45,760 nt of DNA from OFTM10 sp964196195 (GCA_964196195.1 CAXMSE010000023.1:1-45760), one strand, 5' to 3'. Shown: positions 7,217-16,136, counted from the stretch's first letter. Numbers and translations: made by a program. Notes: generated from the letters alone by a model not told the origin.

Positions 7217-8458
7217 ATGTTCAGCTCACTCAGATCGGTCGCTCGCTTCCGAAAGCCCGAATTCAACGCCGATCGCCGCCGGCTCGCGCGGTCCGCCGAC
7301 ATCGGAGACCTTCGTCTCATCGCCAAGAAGCGGCTGCCGGCGGGAGTGTTCGACTACATCGACGGCGGAGCCGAAGACGAGCGCACGCTCGGCCGCAATA
7401 CGGGAGCCTTCGAAGACATCAGCTTCCGACCACGGGTGTTGCGCGGCATCGGCGGGATCGATCCGTCGACCTCACTGCTCGGCCGCTCCATCCCCTTGCC
7501 GTTTGTGCTCGCCCCCACCGGTTTCACTCGAATCGCCGACCCGCAAGGCGAGCTTGCCGTCGCCCGCGCCGCCGCCCGGAGGGGCATTCCCTATGCCCTG
7601 TCCACCATGGGCACGCGGACCATCGAAGAGGTTGCGGCCGCGGCCGACAGTGTCGATTGGGGAGCCGACGGAGATCGTCGACTCTGGTTCCAGATCTACG
7701 CCTGGAAGGACCGGGCCCTGGTGAAGGAGATGATCGACCGGGCCGCCCACGAGCGTTACGAGGCTGTAGTGCTCACCGTCGACACCGCCCTGTTGGGCCG
7801 CCGTGAGCGCGACGTACGGCGCGGTATGGCATTACCCCCGAAGCTCGGGCTCGGCACGATCTTCGACGGCATCCGGCATCCCGGCTGGACCCGACGTTTC
7901 CTCACCAACCCGCCGATCGTTTTCGCCAACGTCGCCGGAAACGACACTGTGGGCGACGGCTCCAACGCAGTCAACCTCGCGGCCTACATGACGAGCCAGT
8001 TCGACTCCTCACTGTCCTGGGAGGAGATCGACTGGTTGAGGTCGGTATGGGACGGCAAGGTAATCGTGAAGGGCATCCAAACCGCGGCCGATGCCAAGAT
8101 CGCCGCCGAGGTCGGAGTGGACGCCATCGCCCTGTCCAATCACGGGGGACGCCAACTCGATGACGCCCCGTCTCCAATCGAGATAACCGCCGAGTGCCGA
8201 GAGGCTGTGGGCGATGGGTTGGAGATCATCGTCGACGGTGGCGTGCGCCGTGGTTCCGATGTGGTGAAGGCGAGGGCCCTGGGTGCCGATGCGGTGATGG
8301 CCGGACGCGCTTACCTCTACGCTCTCGGTGCTGCCGGCGAGCAGGGGGTCGACTGGATGCTCGACTTCATTGACGAAGGCACTCGCCGTACCATGGCACT
8401 CTGTGGTGTCTCGTCGATCGACGAGATAAGCACCGACCTCGTAGATACTCGGAGATGA
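7217..8458 (+). CDS. FMN-dependent alpha-hydroxyacid oxidase/dehydrogenase (LldD-like)
   Basis: This 413-residue TIM-barrel flavoprotein oxidises (S)-2-hydroxyacids such as lactate or mandelate to 2-oxoacids. It carries the N-terminal FDYIDGGAEDE segment that lines the active site and the FMN-contact segment LAPTGF. The catalytic motif SNHGGRQLD has His at about 309 and the substrate-binding Arg three residues later. The C-terminal IVDGGVRRGSDVVKA phosphate-binding segment is intact. The ATG at 7217 is preferred over the one 6 nt upstream because the GGAGG is then at proper spacing. The O-methyltransferase follows after 4 nt, so they form one unit. Substrate is not determinable; lactate is the default guess. 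Confidence 0.87.
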   Translation: MFSSLRSVARFRKPEFNADRRRLARSADIGDLRLIAKKRLPAGVFDYIDGGAEDERTLGRNTGAFEDISFRPRVLRGIGGIDPSTSLLGRSIPLPFVLAPTGFTRIADPQGELAVARAAARRGIPYALSTMGTRTIEEVAAAADSVDWGADGDRRLWFQIYAWKDRALVKEMIDRAAHERYEAVVLTVDTALLGRRERDVRRGMALPPKLGLGTIFDGIRHPGWTRRFLTNPPIVFANVAGNDTVGDGSNAVNLAAYMTSQFDSSLSWEEIDWLRSVWDGKVIVKGIQTAADAKIAAEVGVDAIALSNHGGRQLDDAPSPIEITAECREAVGDGLEIIVDGGVRRGSDVVKARALGADAVMAGRAYLYALGAAGEQGVDWMLDFIDEGTRRTMALCGVSSIDEISTDLVDTRR

Positions 8459-8462
8459 TCAC

Positions 8463-9119
8463 TTGAGTAACCGCAGCTTTCTAGGTGACACGATCGCCGA
8501 TTATGTGGCCTCTCATTCAGAGCCACCCGACGAAGTGCAGATGGGCCTCATCGAAGCGACGATCGCCGCCACCGGCGACGCAGCCGGGATGCAGATCGGT
8601 AGCGATCAGGGCGCATTCATGTCGATTCTCACCGCGGTACTCCAGCCCCGCTTCGCGGTTGAGGTGGGCACCTTCACCGGCTACTCGGCACTCGCAGTGG
8701 CACGGGCACTTCCCGCTGGCGGCCTCCTCCTCTGTTGCGATGTGAGCGAGGAGTGGACCGCCATCGCGCGCCGCTACTGGGAAGTCGCAGGCGTGGCCGA
8801 CCGCATCGATCTTGTCATCGCCCCGGCCACCGAGACCCTCGCGAACCTGCCCGCGGAGCCTCTGATCGATCTTGCATTCATCGACGCCGACAAGAGCGGA
8901 TATGTCGACTACTACGAAGAGATTCTGCCCCGCCTGTCCGATCGTGGGGTCATCCTCGTCGACAACACCCTCTGGTCCGGGGCAGTGGCCGATCCCGCGG
9001 CCACAGAGGAGTCGACCGTGGCACTACGTTCATTCAACGACCACGTGCTGGCCGACACGCGCAGCGAGGTGGCCCAGCTCAGCATCGGCGATGGGGTGAC
9101 GATCATCCGCCGCCGCTGA
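8463..9119 (+). CDS. Class I SAM-dependent O-methyltransferase (CCoAOMT-like)
   Basis: This 218-residue protein belongs to the Methyltransf_3 family of small catechol/caffeoyl-CoA-type O-methyltransferases. SAM motif I reads EVGTFTGYSALA near residue 62. The acidic metal-binding segment is FIDADKSGY near 139, followed by VDNTLWSGAV. These enzymes use a divalent cation to methylate vicinal hydroxyls of aromatic or polyketide substrates. The start is a TTG at 8463 with CGGAGA about 8 nt upstream; it lies 4 nt after the oxidase stop, which implies co-translation. Natural substrate is unknown. Confidence 0.85.
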   Translation: MSNRSFLGDTIADYVASHSEPPDEVQMGLIEATIAATGDAAGMQIGSDQGAFMSILTAVLQPRFAVEVGTFTGYSALAVARALPAGGLLLCCDVSEEWTAIARRYWEVAGVADRIDLVIAPATETLANLPAEPLIDLAFIDADKSGYVDYYEEILPRLSDRGVILVDNTLWSGAVADPAATEESTVALRSFNDHVLADTRSEVAQLSIGDGVTIIRRR

Positions 9120-9146
9120 CCGACCCGGCGGTGAACCCAAGCCGGC

Positions 9147-10235
9147 TCAGTCCGATGCCTCATCATCGGTGACACTCGCAAGGTCGTGCACGGCGATGTC
9201 GGAGGGGTCGGGGGGTGCTCCGATCGGGTGATCACCCTGGTTGCGCACCCAGACGGTCTGCTGGGGGAACGGGATCTCGATGCCGGCCACGTCGAGGGCT
9301 TCCTTCACCCTCAGGCGCAGCTCGCGCTCAACCGACCACTGCATCGAAGGCTCCGTCTTCACCACCAGGCGAATCGATATGCCGGAGGCCCCCAGGTTTT
9401 GGATGCCCCAGACCTCGGGACGCTCCATCAGTTCGTCGCCGCCCCATTCGGAGTCGTTCCAGAACTCGTCGGCGACACGCTGGATCACACCCTGAGCGAA
9501 ACGCAGATCGACGTCGTAGGCAACCTCGACATCGATCAGAGCACGGGACCAGAGTTGGCTGTAGTTGCCGACCCGGGCGATCTCACCGTTGGGGACATGC
9601 CACACGGTTCCGTGCACATCGCGAATGGTGGTGGATCTCAGCGACACGTTCTCGACCGTGCCGGTGGCGTCGCCGACGTCGATCACGTCGCCCACGCCGT
9701 ACTGGTCCTCGATCAGCATGAACAAGCCGGACAGGAAATCTTTCACAATCGACTGGGCACCGAAGCCGAGAGCGATGCCGCCGATGCCGGCACCCGCTAT
9801 CAGGGGGGCAAGGTCGATGTTGAGCTGACCGAGAATCATCAGGCCCGCGACACTCCACACGATTGCCACCACGATGCTGCGCAGGACAAGTCCGATCGTC
9901 TCGGCCCGCGCCTCTGCCCGCGCCGAATCACTCTCCTGGACCAGCAGTTTCCCCGGCCCGCGCTCGCGGAGGCTTTGGAGCCTGATGTCGTTGGGTGTCG
10001 CCGCCACCGTCTTCACGAAGCGGGCCACCGCTCGTTGGAGGAGCTTCGAGGCAATCCAGCTGATCAGGACGATGAACAGGATGCGGATCGGTCGGTCGAG
10101 AACCCACTCCGATGCGGTGGCCAGGAACTCGTTGTCGGTCCATTCGTAGACCTTCTCGCAGGTGTACGAGCGATCGGTCTCCCCGCAGGCATCGATGAGG
10201 CCGGGTTCGAGTTCCTGACTGAGGTGCAATGGCAT
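9147..10235 (-). CDS. MscS-family mechanosensitive ion channel
   Basis: This 362-residue membrane protein has a periplasmic-looking N-terminus of about 45 residues with two Cys (residues 18 and 26). Hydrophobic segments lie near 50-70, 113-135 and 138-160. The pore-lining helix carries the glycine/alanine-rich GAGIGGIALGFGAQ, then the conserved DFLSGLFMLIEDQY-GVGD segment that starts the MscS beta domain, and a C-terminal alpha/beta vestibule. Such channels release solutes upon hypo-osmotic shock. A TAGCGT hexamer ends 6 nt before the ATG, so the transcript is probably leaderless. It is divergent from the molybdate operon, and the O-methyltransferase ends 27 nt from its stop. Confidence 0.88.
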   Translation of the reverse strand: MPLHLSQELEPGLIDACGETDRSYTCEKVYEWTDNEFLATASEWVLDRPIRILFIVLISWIASKLLQRAVARFVKTVAATPNDIRLQSLRERGPGKLLVQESDSARAEARAETIGLVLRSIVVAIVWSVAGLMILGQLNIDLAPLIAGAGIGGIALGFGAQSIVKDFLSGLFMLIEDQYGVGDVIDVGDATGTVENVSLRSTTIRDVHGTVWHVPNGEIARVGNYSQLWSRALIDVEVAYDVDLRFAQGVIQRVADEFWNDSEWGGDELMERPEVWGIQNLGASGISIRLVVKTEPSMQWSVERELRLRVKEALDVAGIEIPFPQQTVWVRNQGDHPIGAPPDPSDIAVHDLASVTDDEASD

Positions 10236-10241
10236 GGGCTG

Positions 10242-10247
10242 ACGCTA
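10242..10247 (-). promoter_or_regulatory. -10 element of the MscS gene
   Basis: On the minus strand TAGCGT is followed by 6 nt and then the ATG at 10235. No Shine-Dalgarno is visible. The same hexamer and spacing precede the MFS gene. Confidence 0.45.
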
Positions 10248-10320
10248 TTTCTGCCAGGCTCCTCGACGGTGGACCATCATGGGATACCGCCAGAAAGTAG
10301 GCAAATACCAGAGTTCTGAC

Positions 10321-10326
10321 TAGTTT
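10321..10326 (+). promoter_or_regulatory. -10 element of the mod operon
   Basis: TAGTTT ends 7 nt before the ATG at 10334. A short inverted repeat CAGA-gt-TCTG lies directly upstream (about 10309-10318) and could be part of an operator for the HTH-TOBE protein, though it is small. Confidence 0.45.
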
Positions 10327-10333
10327 TCCTGGA

Positions 10334-10726
10334 ATGCACCGCTTTCGACTTGGCCAGGCAGCCCAACTTCTCGGCGTCAGTGCCGACACTGTGCGCCGCT
10401 GGGCCGATCAGGGTCGTGTCGAAACGGTTCGCACCGAAGGAGGACAGAGGGAGATCGAGGGGCCCGCCCTTGCCCGCTTCGCTCTCGAGCTCGGCGAATC
10501 ACCGCTCGACGATGGCAGAGCCGTATCGGCTCGCAACCGGTTCCCCGGGCTCATCACCCGTGTGGTTCGCGACACCGTCATGGCCCAGGTCGAAATCCAG
10601 GCCGGCCCCCACCGTGTGGTGTCACTCATCTCCGCAGAAGCCGTCGATGCTCTCGGGCTCGAACCCGGTGTCCCTGCGGTCGCCACCATCAAGTCCACCA
10701 ATGTCGTCATCGAGCGACCCACGTGA
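10334..10726 (+). CDS. HTH-TOBE molybdate-binding regulator
   Basis: A 130-residue protein in two parts. Residues 5-60 form a MerR/excisionase-type winged HTH (LGQAAQLLGVSADTVRRWADQGRV). Residues about 68-128 form a single Mop/TOBE domain with NRFPGLITRV, VMAQVEIQAG and a VVSLISAEAVDALGL helix. TOBE domains bind molybdate or tungstate, so this is probably a molybdate-responsive regulator or storage protein. It is the first gene of the mod operon, and its stop overlaps the GTG of modA (GTGA). The ModC here lacks a C-terminal TOBE domain, so this protein may supply the oxyanion-sensing role in trans. It starts in a leaderless context. Confidence 0.82.
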   Translation: MHRFRLGQAAQLLGVSADTVRRWADQGRVETVRTEGGQREIEGPALARFALELGESPLDDGRAVSARNRFPGLITRVVRDTVMAQVEIQAGPHRVVSLISAEAVDALGLEPGVPAVATIKSTNVVIERPT

Positions 10727-11469
10727 TCAAGGCAGTGCTGATGAGCGCCACCATCCTGGTCACCTCGTCGTGCGCTGTTTCGAGTTCGGACTCCCTGATC
10801 GTGCTGGCGGCATCGTCCACTTCCGATGTGATCGGCGAGATCAGCCTGGCGGCCCAGGCGGCCCAGCCAGCGAACCCGAACCTCGACATCGAGGTCGTGA
10901 TTGCAGGCTCACCCAGTCTGATCGCCCAGCTCGAATCGGGAGTCGATGCCGACATCTTGATCACCGCAGACGAGGCCACGATGGACCGGGCTCTCGACAG
11001 CGGCCGGCTGACAGGAGCACCCGTGGTGTTCGCCACCAACACACTCGTTCTCGCCGTTGCGCCCGGGAACCCGGGAGGTGTCACCGACCTCGCCGACCTC
11101 GCCGACCCAGCGCTTCTCATCGGTGCCTGCGCTGTCGACGTGCCCTGTGGTGCTCTTGCCACGGCGGCACTGGACGCGGCCGGGCTGACCCTCGAGCCCG
11201 ACACCGAGGAGCTCAGTGTCAGAGCACTCGCCACCAAGATCCGGCTGGGTGAAGTCGACGCCGGGCTCATTTACCGCACGGATGCCGCGGCTCTCGGGCT
11301 CGACACGGTGAACACCGCATCAACACGGCGGCTCGATGAGCACGCCAACCGTTACTTTCTGGCCCTCATCGGGGAAACGCCGACCAGCCAGACCCACGCC
11401 CTGGTCGACCTGATCCTGACGGCGACGGGGCGGGGGATCCTCTCCGATGCCGGGTTCGGGCTCCCATGA
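10723..11469 (+). CDS. modA: Molybdate ABC transporter substrate-binding lipoprotein ModA
   Basis: This 248-residue periplasmic-type binding protein starts with a lipoprotein signal ending in VTSSC (lipid-attachment Cys at about 17). The mature part begins LIVLAASSTSDVIGEI, where the Ser residues of the ASS segment normally contact the oxyanion. Later ADILITADEATMDRA and AGLIYRTDAAA match the ModA/WtpA fold. The GTG at 10723 overlaps the previous stop by 4 nt and modB overlaps its stop in the same way. It captures molybdate (or tungstate) outside the membrane and hands it to ModB. Two cysteines near residue 130-135 might form a disulfide. Confidence 0.87.
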   Translation: MIKAVLMSATILVTSSCAVSSSDSLIVLAASSTSDVIGEISLAAQAAQPANPNLDIEVVIAGSPSLIAQLESGVDADILITADEATMDRALDSGRLTGAPVVFATNTLVLAVAPGNPGGVTDLADLADPALLIGACAVDVPCGALATAALDAAGLTLEPDTEELSVRALATKIRLGEVDAGLIYRTDAAALGLDTVNTASTRRLDEHANRYFLALIGETPTSQTHALVDLILTATGRGILSDAGFGLP

Positions 11470-12254
11470 GCCAGGCTCCGGTTCGCCACCCCGTCGCCCT
11501 GGTCGCTCCCGCCGGGCTGGCCCTGCTCCTTCTTGCCCTCCCGATAGTGGGTTTGCTCCAACGCGCACCCTGGTCGAGCTTGGTCGACCGGCTGACCGAC
11601 GACACCGTGCTCGACGCGGTGAGGGTGTCTGCGGTGGTCAGCTCGATCGCCGCGATCCTGTGCTTCGTGCTCGGGCTCCCTCTCGCCTGGCTTCTGGCCC
11701 GGGTGGATCTCCCCGGACAGCGCGTCATCCGCGCGGTCGTCATGTTGCCGATGGTGCTGCCGCCCGTCGTCGGCGGCACCGCCTTGTTGTTCGCGTTGGG
11801 CCGACGGGGACTCGTGGGCCAGTGGCTCGACCGCTGGTTCGGCGTCACCCTCCCCTTCACCACCGCGGGAGCGATCATCGCGGCAACGTTCGTCGCCCTG
11901 CCGTTCTTCGTCACCACCGTCGAAGGAGCTCTACGCCAGAACGGCACCGACCTGGAGGAGGCTGCAGCCACCGCTGGAGCCACCCCCCTGGCGACGTTCA
12001 TTCACGTCACGGTGCCGGCGGCGCGAGAGTCGGTCGGGGCCGGACTCGCTCTCGCCTGGGCCCGGGCCCTCGGTGAGTTCGGGGCGACTATCACGTTCGC
12101 CGGCAATCTCGGCGGGCGTACGCGCACCCTTCCCCTCCAGACCTTCGTGGCCCTCGAGAGCGACCCGGCATCAGCCCTCGCCATCAGCGTGCTGCTCCTG
12201 AGTATCAGCCTTGGGGTTCTCGTCACCCTCAGGGGGAGTTGGCTACCGCGATGA
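11466..12254 (+). CDS. modB: Molybdate ABC transporter permease ModB
   Basis: This 262-residue integral membrane protein has about five to six hydrophobic segments. It carries the BPD-type EAA loop EEAAATAGATPLATFIHVTVP near residue 160, which docks the ATPase. The following ALGEFGATITFAGNL segment is characteristic of ModB. It is translationally coupled to modA (ATGA overlap at 11466) and to modC (ATGA at 12251). It forms the membrane channel of the molybdate importer. Confidence 0.9.
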   Translation: MSQAPVRHPVALVAPAGLALLLLALPIVGLLQRAPWSSLVDRLTDDTVLDAVRVSAVVSSIAAILCFVLGLPLAWLLARVDLPGQRVIRAVVMLPMVLPPVVGGTALLFALGRRGLVGQWLDRWFGVTLPFTTAGAIIAATFVALPFFVTTVEGALRQNGTDLEEAAATAGATPLATFIHVTVPAARESVGAGLALAWARALGEFGATITFAGNLGGRTRTLPLQTFVALESDPASALAISVLLLSISLGVLVTLRGSWLPR

Positions 12255-12895
12255 CCATCCGGATCGACGGCACTGTCAGTCGAGACGACTTCACGCTCGA
12301 TCTTGAGGTCAGCATCGATGTTGGCCGCACCGCGGTCATCGGCCCCAACGGAGCCGGCAAGACCACCCTGCTCCGCCTCATCGCAGGTCTGGAGGCGCTC
12401 GAGAGGGGAACCATCCACATCGGGGACCGACTCGTCGACGACGCCGCGACCGTCTTCGTCCCCGCCCACGAACGCTCCACCGCTGTCGTGTTCCAGGACC
12501 ATCGACTCTTTCCCCAGCTTCGAGCGGTCGACAATGTCGCCTTTCCGCTACGTCGCCAAGGCGTCGACCGCGCCGCGGCCGCCGACCGGGCCGGCGGCGC
12601 CCTCCGGCAGGTGGGGATGGGTGAATTCGCCGATCGGCGCCCTTCCCAACTCTCAGGCGGCCAGCGCCAACGGGTCGCCATAGCGCGGGCGCTCATCGCT
12701 CAACCGGAGGTGCTCCTGCTCGACGAGCCGCTTGCCTCCATCGACGACGAGAGCCGCTCGGGCATCCGCCATCTTCTCATGGACGCGCCGTCGCCGATCG
12801 TCGTATGGGTGAGTCATGATCCGGCCGACACGCTCGATGCTGAATCACTGATGTCGTTCGCGAACGACCGCGTGTACCAAACTCCAACACCATGA
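12251..12895 (+). CDS. modC: Molybdate ABC transporter ATPase ModC, short form
   Basis: This 214-residue ATPase has Walker A GPNGAGKTT (residues 31-39), the Q-loop region VVFQDHRLFP, signature LSGGQRQR near 134 and Walker B VLLLDEP, followed by the H-loop VSHD. The ATG at 12251 is chosen because it overlaps the modB stop as ATGA; a TTG 12 nt upstream has its G-rich run too close. It ends just after the H-loop, so the C-terminal TOBE/Mop domain of classical ModC (about 350 residues) is absent. The separate HTH-TOBE gene heads the same operon. It energises molybdate uptake. Confidence 0.88.
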   Translation: MTIRIDGTVSRDDFTLDLEVSIDVGRTAVIGPNGAGKTTLLRLIAGLEALERGTIHIGDRLVDDAATVFVPAHERSTAVVFQDHRLFPQLRAVDNVAFPLRRQGVDRAAAADRAGGALRQVGMGEFADRRPSQLSGGQRQRVAIARALIAQPEVLLLDEPLASIDDESRSGIRHLLMDAPSPIVVWVSHDPADTLDAESLMSFANDRVYQTPTP

Positions 12896-13677
12896 GTGAC
12901 AACCCTGCCCCGATCGATCCCCTCGGCCAGTTTCGGCTCGACAACCGGGTGGCGCTGATCACCGGTGCAAGCTCCGGGCTCGGGGCTCGCTTCGCCAGGG
13001 TTGCCGCAGCCGCGGGCGCCACTGTCGTGCTCGCGGCACGCAGAGTGGACCGACTCGATGCGCTCGTCGATGAGATACCCGGCTCAGTGGCGGTGCCCGT
13101 CGACCTCACCGTCCCCGGCGGGCCCGAAGGATGTGTGGAGTCTGCGCTAGAGGCCACCGGGCGGATCGATGTCCTGATCAACAATGCCGGCATTTCCCAG
13201 GTGGCCCCTGCCCTCGAATTCGACACCGATGCCTTTCGCCACGAGATCGAGATCGATCTTGTGGCTCCCTTCGCTCTCGCCCGTGAGGTCGCCCGAGCGG
13301 CGATCGCGGCCGAGCAGCCTGCTTCGATCGTCAACATCGGCTCTGTCCTCGGCCTGGTGGGTGGCGGCAAGCTCCGAGTCCCTGGTTATGCGGCGGCCAA
13401 GGGCGGACTCCACAACCTCACCCGCGAGCTCGCCTCCCAATGGGCTCGACGAGGCGTGAGAGTCAATGCAATCGCTCCCGGCTGGTTTGCCACCGAGATG
13501 AACACCGAGATGTTCGGCCATGAGGGTGGAGAGGCCTACATGCGCGCCGGGGCGCCGATGGGCCGACCGGGGGTAGAGGGTGAGCTCGACGGAGCGATGT
13601 TGTTCCTTGCCAGTTCGGCGTCGAGCTTCGTGACCGGCCATGTGCTCTATGTAGATGGTGGCTGGACCGCGATCTGA
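12892..13677 (+). CDS. SDR-family NAD(P)-dependent oxidoreductase
   Basis: This 261-residue classical short-chain dehydrogenase has the TGASSGLG cofactor motif at residues 24-31, the NNAG motif (VLINNAGIS) and catalytic GYAAAK with Tyr166 and Lys170. The C-terminal half has the usual VRVNAIAPGWFATEM and the terminal YVDGGWTA. Its ATG overlaps the modC stop (ATGA), so it is translated as the last cistron of the mod operon. This is unexpected because SDRs need no molybdenum. It may act with a molybdoenzyme, or the fusion of units may be accidental. The substrate is unknown; members reduce or oxidise small ketones and alcohols. Confidence 0.87.
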   Translation: MSDNPAPIDPLGQFRLDNRVALITGASSGLGARFARVAAAAGATVVLAARRVDRLDALVDEIPGSVAVPVDLTVPGGPEGCVESALEATGRIDVLINNAGISQVAPALEFDTDAFRHEIEIDLVAPFALAREVARAAIAAEQPASIVNIGSVLGLVGGGKLRVPGYAAAKGGLHNLTRELASQWARRGVRVNAIAPGWFATEMNTEMFGHEGGEAYMRAGAPMGRPGVEGELDGAMLFLASSASSFVTGHVLYVDGGWTAI

Positions 13678-13735
13678 CTGATCGACCCAGCGGGCACGCG
13701 TCGGCGACGGGACGGCGCGGGTGGATTGGAGCGGC

Positions 13736-13779
13736 GGCGATGGTGCGAACCTCCTCCCCCATGGGTGCGCACCATCGCC
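13736..13779. terminator. Strong hairpin between convergent SDR and S9 peptidase genes
   Basis: GGCGATGGTGCG at 13736-13747 is perfectly complementary to CGCACCATCGCC at 13768-13779, with a 20-nt loop. The 12-bp perfect stem lies in the 259-nt gap between two converging genes and can act on both strands. It has no U-tract. Confidence 0.65.
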
Positions 13780-13900
13780 CCGCATCCCAAGACCACGAGG
13801 GTCTCGGTGCGTTCACACTCGGTTTCCCGCAGTGTGTAGACGGGGCCTATGTTGCGCCGCCCGCGGTGGTCACGTCAAATAGTAGATGAAGCTTGTCGGC

Positions 13901-13948
13901 CCAGGTCTGGCCTCGTTCAGCCAGGTCTGGCCTCGTTCAGCCCAGGTC
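13901..13948. repeat. 20-bp tandem duplication over the S9 peptidase stop codon
   Basis: CCAGGTCTGGCCTCGTTCAG occurs at 13901-13920 and again, identically, at 13921-13940. A 7-bp start of a third copy lies at 13942-13948. The peptidase stop codon (13937-13939) lies in the second copy, so the duplication arose at the 3' end of the gene. Confidence 0.9.
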
Positions 13949-16027
13949 AGCCATCCCGAGCGACTGGCGAAGGAAGGCGAGTTGGACGAGAAGGAGGTTC
14001 TCGGCCACCTCCTCCTGGGGGGTCATGTGGGTGACCCCCGATAGGGGGAGCACGGTGTGGTGTTTGCCGGCTTCCAGCAGTGCCCGCGACAGCTGGAGCG
14101 TGTGGGCGGCGACAACATTGTCGTCGGCCAGGCCGTGGATGAGCATCAGGGGACGCATCGGGTCGTCACCCATCGCCGCCGGACCGGCGCACAGATCGGT
14201 TCGCTCATAGTTGGCCGGCTCGATATCGGGGTGGCCGAGATAACGCTCGGTGTAGTGGGTGTCGTAGAGATGCCAATCGGCCACCGGTGCACCTGCGACA
14301 GCCGCGTGGAATACATCCGGGCGACGCATCACCGCGAGAGCGGCCAGATAACCACCGAACGACCAGCCCCTTATGGCCACCCGGGAGAGATCGAGCGATG
14401 GCTCCATCACCGCCGCCGCGTGGAGGGCATCGATCTGATCGTCGAGCACGGGGCCGGCAAGATCGCCTCTTACCTCCCGCTCGAACGCGGGACCACGTCC
14501 TGGTGTTCCTCGCCCATCCACCACCAGCACCGCGAACCCCTGATCGGCGAACCATTGGCTGGAGTGATAGAGCGCCGCTGCCTTCTGGACCCGTTGGGCG
14601 TGGGGTCCACCGTAGGGATCGAGCAGCACGGGTAGCGGTGATCCATCGTGGCCCTTGGGAAGGAGCAAGGCGCTGGCAAGCGAGCGCTCGCCCAGACGAT
14701 GGAGGGTGACATTGAGTTCCATCGCGGGCCGTTCCGCGTGGTCGACGAGGGTGCCCACGACTTTGCCTGCTCGATGCACCTCGGGTCCGCTATTGGTGGG
14801 CCCGAGGTGACGACTGGTTCGAACCTCGGTGCCGCCACCCGCGACCACGGCGTGAACGCCGTCTCCAGAGGTCTGGACCGAGACGTCGCCGTGCCAGCCG
14901 ATCAGGGCCACGTCGATGGTGGTCGAGTCGGAGGAGACGAGCGCCACGACACCTCGATCGTCGGCACTCACGACCCTGCGCACCTGCAACTCGTCGCCGG
15001 TGATGGCGGTGCCGTCGACACAGAGGCGGCGGGCTTTGCCACGGTCCTCGACGGTGATCAGTCGACCCTCGTGGAGCCGGGGCACACCCGGCACCAACTC
15101 GACCCAATCCTCATCGGAGATGCGGTACCGCTCCGAGACCGAGCCGCTGGTCGGGTCGACCTCGAGCACGGCCAGGGTTCGCTGGTCGCGACTCTGCACG
15201 GTGAGGATCAGACCTTCGACATCCCAAGACGCGTCCGCCAGGTATTCCCACTCGCCATCGTTCCACTCGATGTCGAGCCTGTCGGCGCCGTCGACTCCGA
15301 AAATCGCCAGGGCAACGTGGGCGTTTGCGGTGCCGGCGGCCGGATACCTGATGGCGGTCGGTGCCTGATCCGGGCTGACCGGCGCCGAGATCCACCATTG
15401 GCTGACCGGCGCCACGTCGACCCGCTCGACGAGCAGGCGATCACTCCCAGGGGCCCACCAGAACCCCCGGGTACGACCCATCTCTTCTCCCGCCACGAAC
15501 TCCGATGACCCCCACGAAACGGTGTCGCCGTGCTCCGCTACGACGACGCGATCCCCCGAGCTGTCGACCACTCGTAGCTCGGTGTCGGCCACATACCCCA
15601 CGTGCTCGCCGTCGGGCGAGAGGCGAGGATCGAAGGCGCCCGCGGCCGTCGGGAGCAGCTCCATCTCACCGCTGACGAGATCAGCTCGCCCAACCTGGCC
15701 CCCGAGCGCGAATGTGGCCAGCCCGAGATCGGGGTCCGCGTCGAAGGCCACGATCCCGCCACCAGACTCACGCGCCCTTTCGCGGCGTGCCCGTTCCTCG
15801 GAAGGGAGATCGGCTTCAGCGCCACCCACCGCTACGGGATCGACCACCAGCCGCTCCGTGCCCGACTCGACGTCGAAAACCCAGAGTCGGTTGATCGGAT
15901 CCTCCGGGCCATTGGAGCGCAGGAAGGCCACCCGCCGACCATCAGACCCTACGCGGATGTCGCGGGGGGCGCCAAGGGTGAACCGTCGGGTGACAGCCTG
16001 CCGGCGGGGAAACGAACTCGAACTCAT
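13937..16027 (-). CDS. S9 family serine peptidase (DPP IV-like)
   Basis: This 696-residue protein consists of a beta-propeller region (about 1-420) and a C-terminal alpha/beta hydrolase (about 430-690). The nucleophile Ser is in GWSFGGY (about 554), the Asp in HGLADDNV (about 632) and the His in GVTHMT (about 666), so the triad is complete. A GEEMGRTRGFWW segment near 180 resembles the Glu pair that holds the substrate N-terminus in dipeptidyl peptidases. No signal peptide is seen, so the enzyme is probably cytoplasmic. The ATG at 16027 has GAAAGGG about 8 nt upstream. It is divergent from the MFS gene and ends inside a short tandem duplication. Confidence 0.9.
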   Translation of the reverse strand: MSSSSFPRRQAVTRRFTLGAPRDIRVGSDGRRVAFLRSNGPEDPINRLWVFDVESGTERLVVDPVAVGGAEADLPSEERARRERARESGGGIVAFDADPDLGLATFALGGQVGRADLVSGEMELLPTAAGAFDPRLSPDGEHVGYVADTELRVVDSSGDRVVVAEHGDTVSWGSSEFVAGEEMGRTRGFWWAPGSDRLLVERVDVAPVSQWWISAPVSPDQAPTAIRYPAAGTANAHVALAIFGVDGADRLDIEWNDGEWEYLADASWDVEGLILTVQSRDQRTLAVLEVDPTSGSVSERYRISDEDWVELVPGVPRLHEGRLITVEDRGKARRLCVDGTAITGDELQVRRVVSADDRGVVALVSSDSTTIDVALIGWHGDVSVQTSGDGVHAVVAGGGTEVRTSRHLGPTNSGPEVHRAGKVVGTLVDHAERPAMELNVTLHRLGERSLASALLLPKGHDGSPLPVLLDPYGGPHAQRVQKAAALYHSSQWFADQGFAVLVVDGRGTPGRGPAFEREVRGDLAGPVLDDQIDALHAAAVMEPSLDLSRVAIRGWSFGGYLAALAVMRRPDVFHAAVAGAPVADWHLYDTHYTERYLGHPDIEPANYERTDLCAGPAAMGDDPMRPLMLIHGLADDNVVAAHTLQLSRALLEAGKHHTVLPLSGVTHMTPQEEVAENLLLVQLAFLRQSLGMADLG

Positions 16028-16136
16028 TCATGGCCCTTTCGCGGACTTCGGCTTGACCGGATGGTAGGGGCTGGTCCCGAACTTGGTTGACGAGGTCGTC
16101 CCGCTCGACGAATACGCCCTCGCTCGGCGTCACCGG

